NCBI GenBank assembly: GCA_002172675.1
Contig: NETF01000194.1
Location: 1 to 38,004, forward strand
Direction: 5' to 3'
Length of the DNA stretch: 38,004 bases
From: an unicellular cyanobacterium SU3
GTDB taxonomy: Bacteria > Cyanobacteriota > Cyanobacteriia > Cyanobacteriales > Microcystaceae
Shown here: one piece after another, positions 18,245-27,427 of the stretch
How the letters are laid out: the number at the start of each line of letters is the position of its first letter
Numbering within the stretch: position 1 is the first letter of the stretch
Made by a program: the position numbers and the translations under genes
Notes under the pieces: model-generated
The model's database searches: none
Told to the model about the DNA's origin: nothing
The model's input: the letters and a program-made list of their open reading frames with translations, nothing else

Positions 18245-19072
18245 ATGCCGCAACGCTATGTTCGAGTAAAAACAACTCAAGGAAATATCCATTATGGTTC
18301 ACTTAATCTTAATCGCAGTGTGGCGGTGTTTGACGCTGCCCCTTGGGATGGAGGACAACCTAGTGGTGTTGTCTTAAAAGCTGATACTTATGAATTTTTA
18401 GCCCCTTGTTTTCCTTCTAAGATTATTGCAGTGGGCAGAAACTACAAGGCCCATGCAGAGGAACTGGGTAATACGGTTCCTAAAGAACCTTTACTCTTTC
18501 TTAAACCTCCTTCTACTCTAATTGGAGAAGGTCAGCCTATTTATTACCCTCAACAGTCTCAACAGGTTGATTATGAAGGGGAGTTAGCTTTAGTGATTGC
18601 AGAAGTTACTAAAAATTGTTCTGAACAAGAAGCTCGTAATAAAATTTGGGGTTATACTATCGCTAACGATATTACTGCTCGGGATTTTCAAAGAAAGGAT
18701 AATCAATGGGTCAGAGCAAAAGGGTTTGATACTTTTTGTCCTTTGGGTCCTTGGGTGATTCGAGAATTAAGTGCTGCTGCTGCTATTCAAACGTTTGTTA
18801 ATAATGAGACAGAACCTCGGCAGTCTGCTTGGATCAATAATATGGTATTTCCTCCTCAAGCGATCGTTTCTTATATTTCTCAGATTATGACTCTGTTTCC
18901 AGGGGATGTTATTCTTACAGGAACCCCAGAAGGTGTGGGTCCCCTCAATGTTGGCGATCGCGTTCGGGTAGAAATTGAGGGGATTGGTAGTATCGAAAAC
19001 CCTGTTATCAGTGCGCCAACTTCGAGCATCACTACCAGCGAACCTGGGAATAAGCAGCCTCAGAAATCGTAG
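18245..19072 (+). CDS. Fumarylacetoacetate hydrolase family protein
   Basis: The 275-residue product has the FAH fold signatures. These are IIAVGRNYKAHAEELG, EPLLFLKPPSTLIG, the metal-binding acidic cluster VDYEGELALVI (Glu111, Glu113 and a downstream Asp in NDITARDFQ), KGFDTFCPLGPW, and GDVILTGTPEGVGPL. Members cleave or decarboxylate 1,3-diketones such as acylpyruvates or oxaloacetate. No tyrosine or homoprotocatechuate degradation genes are nearby, so an acylpyruvase or oxaloacetate decarboxylase role is more likely than fumarylacetoacetase. The last 41 nt overlap the 3' end of the converging Tic20-like gene. Confidence 0.88.
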   Translation: MPQRYVRVKTTQGNIHYGSLNLNRSVAVFDAAPWDGGQPSGVVLKADTYEFLAPCFPSKIIAVGRNYKAHAEELGNTVPKEPLLFLKPPSTLIGEGQPIYYPQQSQQVDYEGELALVIAEVTKNCSEQEARNKIWGYTIANDITARDFQRKDNQWVRAKGFDTFCPLGPWVIRELSAAAAIQTFVNNETEPRQSAWINNMVFPPQAIVSYISQIMTLFPGDVILTGTPEGVGPLNVGDRVRVEIEGIGSIENPVISAPTSSITTSEPGNKQPQKS

Positions 19073-19541
19073 GAATTTCTGCATAACGGCCTAAGGCGGA
19101 TTGGATTATAGAAAAATAGGAGGCTGCTAGACCACCTAAAAACAGTACATTATATAGGGTTTCTATGAGCAGACCACTACGGCCTAACGCAGGAATTAAA
19201 ACATATTGCATAATAATACCAGCTAAAGCCAATAGAATGCCGATCAGAATGGATTGCATGGCATTATAGCGAATAAAATGGCTAATGCGATCATTACGGA
19301 CGACCAAAGCAAACAGAAGAATAAAGACGAGAAAACTACCAAACCGTCCTAATGGCCCGAGTAATGTACCTAATAAACTATAAGTGAGTCCTACGGGTAA
19401 CGCTGGAATTAGCAGAAAGTTAAAGACTGGAAATTGTTGTAATAGGAAACTGCCAAAAAATAGGGTGTCATAAACGGCAAAGCAATAAACCAACGTACCA
19501 AAAATGCGATCGGGAATACTGACTGAACCACGCCAAGTCAT
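19032..19541 (-). CDS. Tic20-like (Ycf60 family) membrane protein
   Basis: This 169-residue protein has four hydrophobic helices and the family hallmark HFIRYNAMQSILIGILL near residues 88-104. Cyanobacterial Tic20-like proteins are the ancestors of the chloroplast inner-envelope Tic20, which forms part of the import channel. Their bacterial role is unsettled. The C-terminus after the last helix (GRYAEIPTISEAAYSQVRW) is encoded in the overlap with the FAH-family gene. Confidence 0.85.
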   Translation of the reverse strand: MTWRGSVSIPDRIFGTLVYCFAVYDTLFFGSFLLQQFPVFNFLLIPALPVGLTYSLLGTLLGPLGRFGSFLVFILLFALVVRNDRISHFIRYNAMQSILIGILLALAGIIMQYVLIPALGRSGLLIETLYNVLFLGGLAASYFSIIQSALGRYAEIPTISEAAYSQVRW

Positions 19542-19631
19542 TACGGGTTGCTCCTTGATGATTAAAGTAACTTCACTTTTTAATGTACAACATTTCTTTA
19601 GTGATTAGTTATCAGTGAGCAATTAGCAATT

Positions 19632-20171
19632 TTATTTTAAATCTAATAATCCTTGTTCTTTTAGTTTAGGGTTAAAGCGAATTTCTGTTTTATTTCCCCG
19701 TTGGTTTAAAGTTTCTTCTATATCAGCTTGAACTCGTCTTGCAACTTTTTTGAGTAGTTTTATCTTTCCTAATTCATCACTATTGTTATAGGTTTCTTTT
19801 TCCTCTTCTGTAATATGAATTTTGGCATCAATCGGCTGTGTCCATAAGTTTTGATTGACTTCATCATTGATAGATAAATCTCCATTTTCTTGTGTCCAGT
19901 TATCTTTTATTTCTTCTAAAATAGTGCGACTAGGACGTTCAATAATTTCAATTTTGAGCCAATAACATTGTTTAGGTTGACGGACTAAATGTTGTTTTAA
20001 ACTAGCATAAATATCACGGGAATAACCAATAAACTTTAATTGTTTAGTTTCATCAAAAATGGCATACACTCCAATTTCTTTATGTAGTTTTTCGGCAATT
20101 ATCCCATTTTCGTCTAAGTAGGGTAAATAATCTAAACTTTTTAAACTAGAGAGTTGAGTGTTAGTAATCAT
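19632..20171 (-). CDS. GIY-YIG nuclease family protein
   Basis: Residues ~33-90 carry a GIY-YIG fold: IGVYAIFDETKQLKFIGYSRD provides the two signature strands (G-V-Y and F-I-G), followed by SLKQHL with the usual helix. A conserved Glu appears in TILEEIKDNW. The rest (residues ~100-179) has a charged helix and no second domain I recognise. GIY-YIG domains act in DNA repair, restriction or homing. Here the signature is divergent, so activity is not certain. The upstream gene of unknown function is 43 nt away on the same strand. Confidence 0.75.
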   Translation of the reverse strand: MITNTQLSSLKSLDYLPYLDENGIIAEKLHKEIGVYAIFDETKQLKFIGYSRDIYASLKQHLVRQPKQCYWLKIEIIERPSRTILEEIKDNWTQENGDLSINDEVNQNLWTQPIDAKIHITEEEKETYNNSDELGKIKLLKKVARRVQADIEETLNQRGNKTEIRFNPKLKEQGLLDLK

Positions 20172-20214
20172 AATTTAATTTTCCAGAAAAGATTGAAGTT
20201 AAGGATAAGCAATA

Positions 20215-20544
20215 TTACTTAATGAGGCGATAAATAGCACAAAGGCGACTCGGTTGAAAGATTTTAGCTCGAAACATGAAATTAGGGGGGACATTGATAA
20301 TAATATACTCATCAGAATTATGATACTTCTCAAATTCTGAGGGCATTCCTTTGGGGGTTTGGCTACTGTAGGGAACAGGTTGAAAGATTAGTTTAGTAAA
20401 CTGGATAGGTATATTTTTATCTGATACTTTTTGAGAAATTTGTTTAACAAACTCTAGATTATTTAATAACTTAAATAAGGTTTCTTTGGCTTCTGGAGCA
20501 AGGGTAACATTAGCATCAAAACTTTCAATTATTTTTAAACCCAT
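20215..20544 (-). CDS. Hypothetical protein, 109 aa
   Basis: I do not recognise this protein. It is soluble, mixed alpha/beta, with an N-terminal helix (PEAKETLFKLLNNLEFVKQI) and several proline-containing strands. The C-terminus is basic (RAKIFQPSRLCAIYRLIK). It lies 43 nt upstream of the GIY-YIG gene, so the two are probably co-transcribed. Confidence 0.55.
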   Translation of the reverse strand: MGLKIIESFDANVTLAPEAKETLFKLLNNLEFVKQISQKVSDKNIPIQFTKLIFQPVPYSSQTPKGMPSEFEKYHNSDEYIIINVPPNFMFRAKIFQPSRLCAIYRLIK

Positions 20545-20731
20545 TCTGATTAAAATTTAGCTATGGAAATCATCTTAGTTATCATACCTGAATACCCTTA
20601 ACTCCTTGCAAGACCTAGACCCATTTTTGTAATGAGACTTAACATTTAACATTAGTAACCTTATTATAGTTTATTTTAAGGTGAGCAACTTTTTGAAATT
20701 TTATCATTTGCCCACCCTATTATTAACTTTT

Positions 20732-21841
20732 TTAACTTTCTTCGTAGGTAGGAAAATCAATATAACCCTCTGCATCAAAGGAGTACCAATACTGCATATC
20801 TGCAGGAGGATTTAATGGCCAGTTATTGGCAAATCTTTCGACTAAATCAGGGTTACTAATAAAGGGTCGTCCAAAGGCAATTAAATCAGCATTTCCTGCT
20901 TGAATCGTTGCTTCTGCACTATCTTTTGTATAACCACAATTCCCCATTAATACCCCATCAAATACTTTACGAAAGTCTGCTAATGTCATGGGTTCGCCTA
21001 AGTCATGAAAACCAAACTCTAATCCATCTACTATATGAAGATAAGCTAAATCATAATTATTTAATTGTTGAGCTACATAAGTAAATAATTCTCGATATTC
21101 AGGGGAACCCATATCATTAAAACTGCCATTAGGGGATAATTTTACCCCTATTTGATTAGCAGGAAAAACTGTCAGCAATGCTTCAACAATCTCTTTTAAA
21201 AAACGATACCGATTTTCAATACTTCCCCCATATTTATCAGTTCGATGATTTGTTTTTGATTCTAAAAATTGATCAATTAAGTAACCATTAGCTGAGTGAA
21301 TTTCAACCCCATCAAAACCAGCTTTTTTTGCCCTTTCAGCAGCTAAGCGATAATCTTCAACAATACGAGGTATTTCTTCGGTTTTTAAAGCACGAGGGGT
21401 TTCGTAGGGTTGTTTACCAATGGGGGTATGAATATAGTCTTCATTTAGTTGAACGGTTGATGCAGAAACAGGTAATTGATTATTTTCTTGAAAGCTACTA
21501 TGGGATGCTCTTCCACAGTGCCAAAGTTGTAAAAAAAAGGGGGTTTCTCTTTCATGAAGTGCTTGGGTAATAGGTTTCCAAGCTTCCATTTGTTCGTCTG
21601 AATAAATACCGGGACTATGTAACCAACCACACCCTTGTCGAGAAATAACGGTTGCTTCACTAATAATTAATCCTGCTGATTTTCTTTGTATATAATATTC
21701 TTCCATGAGATCATTGGGTATTCTTTTTTCTCCAGCCCTTGAACGGGTTAAAGGTGCCATAACAACTCGATTTTTTAGAGTAATATTGCCCACTTGACAA
21801 GGGTTAAATAATGTGTGTGAGTTGGTCATTTTTTTTGACAT
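20732..21841 (-). CDS. Old yellow enzyme family alkene reductase
   Basis: This 369-residue FMN-dependent NAD(P)H:enone reductase is of the NemA/xenobiotic reductase type. Evidence includes the FMN-binding N-terminus LKNRVVMAPLTRSRAG, LQLWHCGRASH, the GVEIHSANGYLIDQFLES block with paired His/Asn catalytic residues, NGSFNDMG, and the phosphate-binding ADLIAFGRPFISNPDLVERF. The likely start is the ATG at 21841 or 21829 (MTNSHTLFNP). It is the third gene of a minus-strand run, cofG - doxX-like - this gene. Cyanobacterial members reduce activated alkenes such as maleimides and enones. Confidence 0.92.
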   Translation of the reverse strand: MSKKMTNSHTLFNPCQVGNITLKNRVVMAPLTRSRAGEKRIPNDLMEEYYIQRKSAGLIISEATVISRQGCGWLHSPGIYSDEQMEAWKPITQALHERETPFFLQLWHCGRASHSSFQENNQLPVSASTVQLNEDYIHTPIGKQPYETPRALKTEEIPRIVEDYRLAAERAKKAGFDGVEIHSANGYLIDQFLESKTNHRTDKYGGSIENRYRFLKEIVEALLTVFPANQIGVKLSPNGSFNDMGSPEYRELFTYVAQQLNNYDLAYLHIVDGLEFGFHDLGEPMTLADFRKVFDGVLMGNCGYTKDSAEATIQAGNADLIAFGRPFISNPDLVERFANNWPLNPPADMQYWYSFDAEGYIDFPTYEES

Positions 21842-21961
21842 TAATTAGTTACTATTCTAGATTTTAACGTAAATAGGTATTGTTTTAGTAATTAATTTAG
21901 AATATGAAACTTTGATATAGTTAAGGGACAATTAAGGAATTATCCCTACAAAATAAATTAA

Positions 21962-22357
21962 TTACGATTTTAGATAGTTTTCTAAACTAAATTTTCCTGA
22001 CCCAAAAGCAAGAATCATTAAGAGTCCACCCATTAACCCTAAATTCTTAAAAAAAGCGATTTCTTCTTCTGGAAAACTGCTATGAAAAATTAAGGTAGCA
22101 GGGATTAAAAAGCCAATTAATAAACAAGCCCCAATTTTAGATTTATATCCTAATAAAATAGATAAACCACCCACAATTAAAACTAAAATAGTTGCCCATA
22201 ATAAAACTTCAGTTAAAGGGATCCCTTTTGAGGCCATATAAGCTTGAGTTTGTGCCGGAGATAATAGCTTACTAACACCAGATTTAATAAAAATAGCTGA
22301 CAAAAATAGTCGACCTAAAAGAGAAACATTACTTTGAAAGTTGCTTTGATTTAACAT
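21962..22357 (-). CDS. DoxX family membrane protein
   Basis: The 131-residue product has four hydrophobic helices and the family pattern LLGRLFLSAIFIKSGVSKL at residues 13-31, with a second-helix ILLGYKSKIGACLLIGFLIPATLIFH. DoxX-like proteins are small quinone- or redox-associated membrane proteins of poorly defined function. It lies 58 nt after cofG and 120 nt before the old yellow enzyme gene, all on one strand. Confidence 0.85.
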   Translation of the reverse strand: MLNQSNFQSNVSLLGRLFLSAIFIKSGVSKLLSPAQTQAYMASKGIPLTEVLLWATILVLIVGGLSILLGYKSKIGACLLIGFLIPATLIFHSSFPEEEIAFFKNLGLMGGLLMILAFGSGKFSLENYLKS

Positions 22358-22415
22358 GGATAAATTACCTAATTTATTGTATTTTATATTTTAGTCAGAT
22401 TCTAGCAACTTCCTA

Positions 22416-23390
22416 TTAAATTGACAACAAGGACTGAAAATGAGAAGAATTTTCCCAGGAACTTACAGCCTTTTGTAGAGATAATGATAACCAGTCATAA
22501 TAATGGGGATAGACAGGAAGACGAGGACCTAATTGCCATCCGTGAGAGGATAATAAATTAACTAAACCGTCATAAGAAAAATGGGGATAATCTGGATTTA
22601 CCTCATCTTTAGGGCTGATTCCGCCTAAATCTCTTGCTCCTGCTTCTAAACAGTCTAGCAAACATTTCGGATCTGTGATTAAATTAGGGGGAATTTGTAG
22701 GGTAATAGAATCAGGCAAAATATCTCTAGCTTTAGCAACCATTTTCGGTAGCTGATTAATAGGGAAAGTGGCAACTTCTAATGGTTGCTTGCTTCCTGGA
22801 CGATGAGGTTGTAAAATGACTTCTTGAATGTGATGCCATTGTTGATGAATAGATGCGATCGCTTCTAATGTTTGCCAAGATTGCTCCTTTGTTTCCCCAA
22901 TTCCTAAGAGAATACCTGTGGTAAAAGGAATTTTTAATTGCCCTGCCCATTCTAATTGTTGTAACCTTAATGAAGGTAATTTACTGGGTGCATAATGATG
23001 AACGCTTTTTAAAAGTTTTGGGGTAATTTGTTCAAGCATTAAACCCATAGACGGATTTACAGTTTTCAGGGTTTCCATTTCAGAAAAACTTAAAATTCCT
23101 ACATTCGTATGTGGTAAAAAACTCATAGATAAGGCCAGTTCACAAATATTATAAATGTTTTGAAACCAAGCTTTTCTTCTAGGAGACTTGGGATGAACTT
23201 CACCACTTAAAATTAGAATTTCACACACTAATTCATCTTGCAGTTTTTGCAAAATAGTTTGACTTTTTTCTAAAGTTAACCAATCATCTTGATAAGGGTC
23301 AACCCGAAAATTACAATAGGTACAACGATTAAAACATTCATAGGTGGGTACTAGGGTATAGGCTGGACTATAGGTAATTTGTTTTGTCAT
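22416..23390 (-). CDS. cofG: FO synthase subunit 1, radical SAM enzyme CofG
   Basis: CofG works with CofH to build the 5-deazaflavin FO from a tyrosine-derived intermediate and 5-amino-6-ribitylamino-uracil. The radical SAM site PTYECFNRCTYCNFRVDP has Cys19, Cys23 and Cys26 binding the 4Fe-4S cluster. The CofG-type C-terminus GARDLGGISPKDEVNPDYPHF is present, and the length (324) is normal. Cyanobacteria lacking F420 use FO as a photolyase antenna. cofH is not in the window. The gene is divergent from pipX across a 114-nt spacer. Confidence 0.93.
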   Translation of the reverse strand: MTKQITYSPAYTLVPTYECFNRCTYCNFRVDPYQDDWLTLEKSQTILQKLQDELVCEILILSGEVHPKSPRRKAWFQNIYNICELALSMSFLPHTNVGILSFSEMETLKTVNPSMGLMLEQITPKLLKSVHHYAPSKLPSLRLQQLEWAGQLKIPFTTGILLGIGETKEQSWQTLEAIASIHQQWHHIQEVILQPHRPGSKQPLEVATFPINQLPKMVAKARDILPDSITLQIPPNLITDPKCLLDCLEAGARDLGGISPKDEVNPDYPHFSYDGLVNLLSSHGWQLGPRLPVYPHYYDWLSLSLQKAVSSWENSSHFQSLLSI

Positions 23391-23504
23391 ATTATTTTTA
23401 TGATACTTTAATTAATAGTAATTTTTCTCAACACTTGACTACAATACACCTAGACTTATAGGGTTTAGAGAGTTATTATTAAAGGAACTTTTAAAAGATC
23501 AAGA

Positions 23505-23774
23505 ATGACAAACGAAACTTATTTTAATCATCCTGTTTTCGGACTTCTTTATCGTGTCTGTGTCCTTGATGACAATCAAGAGTTATTTACTACATTATAC
23601 GCTCAACGGTTATTTTTTCTAGTGAAGATGACACCGAATAATACGGTTTTAGAGCCTATTAGCCGTTCAGATGCTAGATTATTAGTAGAAAAACGTTTGC
23701 GTAATCTTCATCGTCTAGGACTCGCTGAAGAGTACAAAGACTTTCAAAAGATGTATAAACAAACCTTTCCTTAA
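23505..23774 (+). CDS. pipX: PII-interacting protein PipX
   Basis: PipX is a cyanobacterial co-activator of NtcA that swaps between NtcA and the PII protein GlnB according to 2-oxoglutarate and ADP/ATP levels. The 89-residue product matches the family throughout: YFNHPVFGLLYRVC and LYAQRLFFLV in the Tudor-like domain, and RLRNLHRLGLAEEY in the C-terminal helices. It is followed 10 nt later by pipY, the conserved cyanobacterial arrangement. Confidence 0.95.
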   Translation: MTNETYFNHPVFGLLYRVCVLDDNQELFTTLYAQRLFFLVKMTPNNTVLEPISRSDARLLVEKRLRNLHRLGLAEEYKDFQKMYKQTFP

Positions 23775-23784
23775 ATTAAATTAT

Positions 23785-24441
23785 ATGACGATTACTGAAA
23801 ATATTGACAAAATTCTGGGTAAAATTCCTTCTGATGTTCGTTTAGTTGCTGTTACTAAAAAAAAATCAGTCACTGCTATCAAAGAAGCTTATAATTATGG
23901 GATTCGTGATTTTGCAGAAAGTCGTGTTCAAGAAGCACTATCAAAGCAAGAACAGTTACAAGACTATCAAGACATCTGTTGGCATTTTATTGGTCATATT
24001 CAAACTAATAAAGCTAAACAAGTATTAAAACATTTTCATTGGATTCATTCTGTTGATAGTCTTAAATTAGCGGAATATTTAGATAAATTAGCAGCGAAGA
24101 ACTCTATTTTTCCTCATGTTTGCCTACAAGTTAAAATTTTACCTGATCCTAATAAGTATGGATGGAAAATAGACGAACTTTGGCAAGACTTATCTGAACT
24201 AGAATCGTTAAAATATATAAAAATTGATGGTTTAATGACTATTTTACCTTTAGGATTATCTCAAGACGAATGTTTAGATACTTTTGAAAAAACCCAAAAA
24301 CTCGCCATCAAAATAACAGAAAAATCATCGTTACAGTTAAAAGAATTATCGATGGGAATGTCAAATGACTATTTATTAGCAGTAGAAAAAGGTGCAACGA
24401 TGATACGTTTAGGAACCATTATTTTTGGAGAAAGAGATTAG
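23785..24441 (+). CDS. pipY: PLP homeostasis protein PipY (YggS/PLPBP family)
   Basis: The 218-residue alanine-racemase-N fold protein has the PLP lysine in VAVTKKKSV (Lys25), the FAESRVQEALSKQ block, and HFIGHIQTNKAKQV. The phosphate-binding end is LSMGMSNDYLLAVEKGATMIRLGT. It buffers pyridoxal phosphate and affects amino/keto-acid balance. It is co-transcribed with pipX (10-nt gap). Its last 33 nt overlap the 3' end of the converging dehydrogenase gene. Confidence 0.95.
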   Translation: MTITENIDKILGKIPSDVRLVAVTKKKSVTAIKEAYNYGIRDFAESRVQEALSKQEQLQDYQDICWHFIGHIQTNKAKQVLKHFHWIHSVDSLKLAEYLDKLAAKNSIFPHVCLQVKILPDPNKYGWKIDELWQDLSELESLKYIKIDGLMTILPLGLSQDECLDTFEKTQKLAIKITEKSSLQLKELSMGMSNDYLLAVEKGATMIRLGTIIFGERD

Positions 24442-27426
24442 TTGATTTAAAGCTTGAATCGGATGTTGGGGTTTCCATCCTGAAAACCTTTTAACTTGAG
24501 AACGACAGGAATATCCTGTAACTAAATAATAAGGTTGTTCGTCAATATTTTTGGGCAGATGTTGTTGCCAACTACTTTGATAAATGCCTTTAGAATTTTT
24601 ATAATGTTCTTGTTCGTGGCCATACATTCCAGCCATTCCACAACAACCAACAGACATTATATTTAAACTGATTCCCATATTTTTAAACACTGTTTGCCAT
24701 TGCTTTTCTGAGTTAAAAGCTAGGGACTTTTCGTGGCAATGTCCTAATAAATAATATAAATGAGTTGTTTTAATTTTAGGTAATTTTTTATCTTGTTTAA
24801 CTAAAAATTCTTGAATGAGTTGAACTTTATTAAAAATATTATTATTAGGGTTTATTTTTTCATATTCATCTCGATAAGTCAGGGTTATACTAGGTTCAAT
24901 ACCAATGAGAGGAATATCTAACTCTAAAACTGTTTTTAACTGTTTAACATTTTTATTAATTACTGTTTTAAACTGATTAATAAATCCTTTTAAATGTAGG
25001 GTTTTACCATTAATAAAAAAGGGTAATATGTAAACAGTATAACCTAAGTTTTCGAGACAATGATAAGTGTCTATCACTAACTGTGATTCATAGAAACTGG
25101 TAAACGCATCTTGTAGTAAAATAATGCTATTTTTTCGTTCTTCTATTGATAAATTTTCCAAGGTTTCTAAGTTCAAGTTTATAGGTAATTTATCTCGTAC
25201 AGTTGGAAAACTAATAAGGGGAGGATTGACTAAATTTAATACATGACTAATCAATAATTGACTTAAAAAATTTTGTATAAGACTATTAAATAAATTAGGA
25301 GCAAAAGATTGATAATAAACTAATTGTTCTATATTAGCTATTAAATAATCTCTCAAAGAACGTAAATAACGACTATGATAACGTTCTAGAAATTGAGATT
25401 TTAAGTCAGGAATATTAACATGGATAGGACATTGACTGACACATCCTTTACAAGCAAGACATCCTTGCATAGCTTCATAAACATCATGAGAAAAATCTTC
25501 TTTTCCTTGCCATTTTTCCAAAGTACACCAGAGTTTTTTGGGAAAGGATAAACTATCATTAAAACTGTCTTTAAAGTTCGATTTTGAAAGTAACCTTAAC
25601 CATTCTCTTAGTAACATTGCTCTACCTTTTGGAGAGTGAATGCGATCGCGAGTTTGCTTAGCAGAAGGACAAATAATTTCATCAGGGTTAAAGTTAAAAC
25701 AAGCACCATTTCCATTACAATTAAATGCTGCTTCATACTCGTTTCTAAGCGGTTGAGAAACCTGTCTATCAAAATGTCCCCTTAAGGTTGATTCTAGTTT
25801 AACAATTTCATCTGAACTATTATGAGGTGTAACAATTTTTCCTGGATTTAATTTATTATCAGGATCAAACACTTCTTTGATTTTTCTTAAGTCTTGATAG
25901 AGTTCTTCTCCAAAGAATAAAGGGGTGTATTCACTACGAAAACCTTTACCATGTTCTCCCCATATCACCCCGCCATATTTACGGACTAAATTAACAACTT
26001 GATCCGATATTTCTCTGATTAATTTTTCATCTTCAGGGACTTTCATATCCAAAGCCGGACGAACATGAAGACAGCCTACATCTACATGACCAAACATTGC
26101 ATAGTTAAGGTTATAACTATTTAATAATTCTTGAAATTCACGGGTATAACTGGCTAAATTATTAGGAGAAACGGCAGTATCTTCGATGAAAGCAATGGGC
26201 TTGCGATCGCCTGGCATACTCCCTAATAAGGCTGCGCCTTTTTTTCTTAATGACCATAATTGCTTAATTTCGGCTGGTTTCTTAGTATGATAATAGCCTA
26301 CAATTCCTATTTTTTGATAAGATTTTAATTGCTCTATTAAAGGACTTACTCGCTGTTCTATTTCCTGATCACTTTCTCCAATAAACTCAACTAAATTAAT
26401 GGCTTGAGCATCACCGATAAAGTCTTTCACCTCTTGATAAATACTATCATTTTTAGCTAACTTTAAAATAGTTTCGTCAATCGTTTCAATCGCGGCAGGA
26501 GCATACTTAAGTAAGTTTGTAGCATCCTTTAAAGCAGCATCAAAATCATGATAATGAATAGCTAATAAGTGAGTGGCTTTAGGTATTTTCGTTAACTTCA
26601 GTTTTGCCTCTGTAATAATTCCTAATGTTCCTTCTGAACCCGCAAAAATTCGATTTAGATCAAAATAGTTTCTTGTTTCATTATAAACTTTGGCTAAGTT
26701 ATAACCTGTCATAAATCGAGTTAACTTAGGAAATATATTATCGATCAATTCTGCTTTTCCAGAGACGATTTTATCAACAAGTTTATAAATTTCCCCTAAT
26801 CTTCCATTTTGTTGTTTTAAACTATCTAAATTCTCTCTACTAATTTGTGAGGAACTGCTTAAAGTTCCATCAGCTAAAACCCAACTTAATTCTAAAATAT
26901 GATCACTTGTTTTCCCATAAATACGAGAACCTTTACCTGCAGCATCAGTATTAATCATTCCCCCAATTGTAGCGCGGTTACTAGGAGCAAGAGACGGAGC
27001 AAAGAATAAATTATGTTCGGCTAAAATTTGGTTTAGTTGGTCTAATATTATTCCAGGTTGAACCCTAACCCATTGGTCTTTAATATTAAGTTCTAAAACT
27101 TGATTCATGTACTTAGAACAGTCTATAATTATACTAGGAGAAAGTGACTGTCCATTGGTACCAGTTCCCCCTCCTCTTGGGGAAAAAGTAACCGCTTCAA
27201 ATTCAGTTTTGTTGGCTAATTTAAAAATTTCTTTGATATCTTCTGTGGTACGAGGAAAGACAACAGCTTGGGGTAAAATTTGATAAATACTATTATCAGT
27301 CGAAGCAATTAAACGGTTAGCGATATCCCCTTTTATATATCCTGAAAAAGAAGTTTCTTTTAAACAAGTCAAAAAATTAGCAATGGTTTGATTGATGGTT
27401 GTTTCTGGTAAAACTCTAGGAATCAT
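24409..27426 (-). CDS. FAD-binding and 4Fe-4S dehydrogenase (GlcD-GlcF-type fusion, YdiJ-like)
   Basis: This 1005-residue fusion oxidises a 2-hydroxy acid. An N-terminal PCMH FAD domain (about 50-280) has FSPRGGGTGTNGQSL. The FAD-oxidase C-terminal domain ends near HGKGFRSEYTP and FDPDNKLNPGKI (about 490-540). A ferredoxin-like cluster motif CLACKGCVSQCPIHV lies near 650, and a CCG-type domain near the C-terminus has VGCCGMAGMYGHE. The layout matches E. coli YdiJ and fused D-lactate or D-2-hydroxyglutarate dehydrogenases; the substrate cannot be fixed from the sequence. The desC stop is just 1 nt upstream of this gene's start region, indicating one transcript. The 3' end overlaps pipY by 33 nt. 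Confidence 0.88.
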   Translation of the reverse strand: MIPRVLPETTINQTIANFLTCLKETSFSGYIKGDIANRLIASTDNSIYQILPQAVVFPRTTEDIKEIFKLANKTEFEAVTFSPRGGGTGTNGQSLSPSIIIDCSKYMNQVLELNIKDQWVRVQPGIILDQLNQILAEHNLFFAPSLAPSNRATIGGMINTDAAGKGSRIYGKTSDHILELSWVLADGTLSSSSQISRENLDSLKQQNGRLGEIYKLVDKIVSGKAELIDNIFPKLTRFMTGYNLAKVYNETRNYFDLNRIFAGSEGTLGIITEAKLKLTKIPKATHLLAIHYHDFDAALKDATNLLKYAPAAIETIDETILKLAKNDSIYQEVKDFIGDAQAINLVEFIGESDQEIEQRVSPLIEQLKSYQKIGIVGYYHTKKPAEIKQLWSLRKKGAALLGSMPGDRKPIAFIEDTAVSPNNLASYTREFQELLNSYNLNYAMFGHVDVGCLHVRPALDMKVPEDEKLIREISDQVVNLVRKYGGVIWGEHGKGFRSEYTPLFFGEELYQDLRKIKEVFDPDNKLNPGKIVTPHNSSDEIVKLESTLRGHFDRQVSQPLRNEYEAAFNCNGNGACFNFNPDEIICPSAKQTRDRIHSPKGRAMLLREWLRLLSKSNFKDSFNDSLSFPKKLWCTLEKWQGKEDFSHDVYEAMQGCLACKGCVSQCPIHVNIPDLKSQFLERYHSRYLRSLRDYLIANIEQLVYYQSFAPNLFNSLIQNFLSQLLISHVLNLVNPPLISFPTVRDKLPINLNLETLENLSIEERKNSIILLQDAFTSFYESQLVIDTYHCLENLGYTVYILPFFINGKTLHLKGFINQFKTVINKNVKQLKTVLELDIPLIGIEPSITLTYRDEYEKINPNNNIFNKVQLIQEFLVKQDKKLPKIKTTHLYYLLGHCHEKSLAFNSEKQWQTVFKNMGISLNIMSVGCCGMAGMYGHEQEHYKNSKGIYQSSWQQHLPKNIDEQPYYLVTGYSCRSQVKRFSGWKPQHPIQALNQLISFSKNNGS

Positions 27427-27427
27427 T

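Noticed and set aside
23391-23504. NtcA box (GTA-N8-TAC) in the cofG-pipX spacer
   Set aside because: No exact match could be found by eye in this 114-nt stretch.
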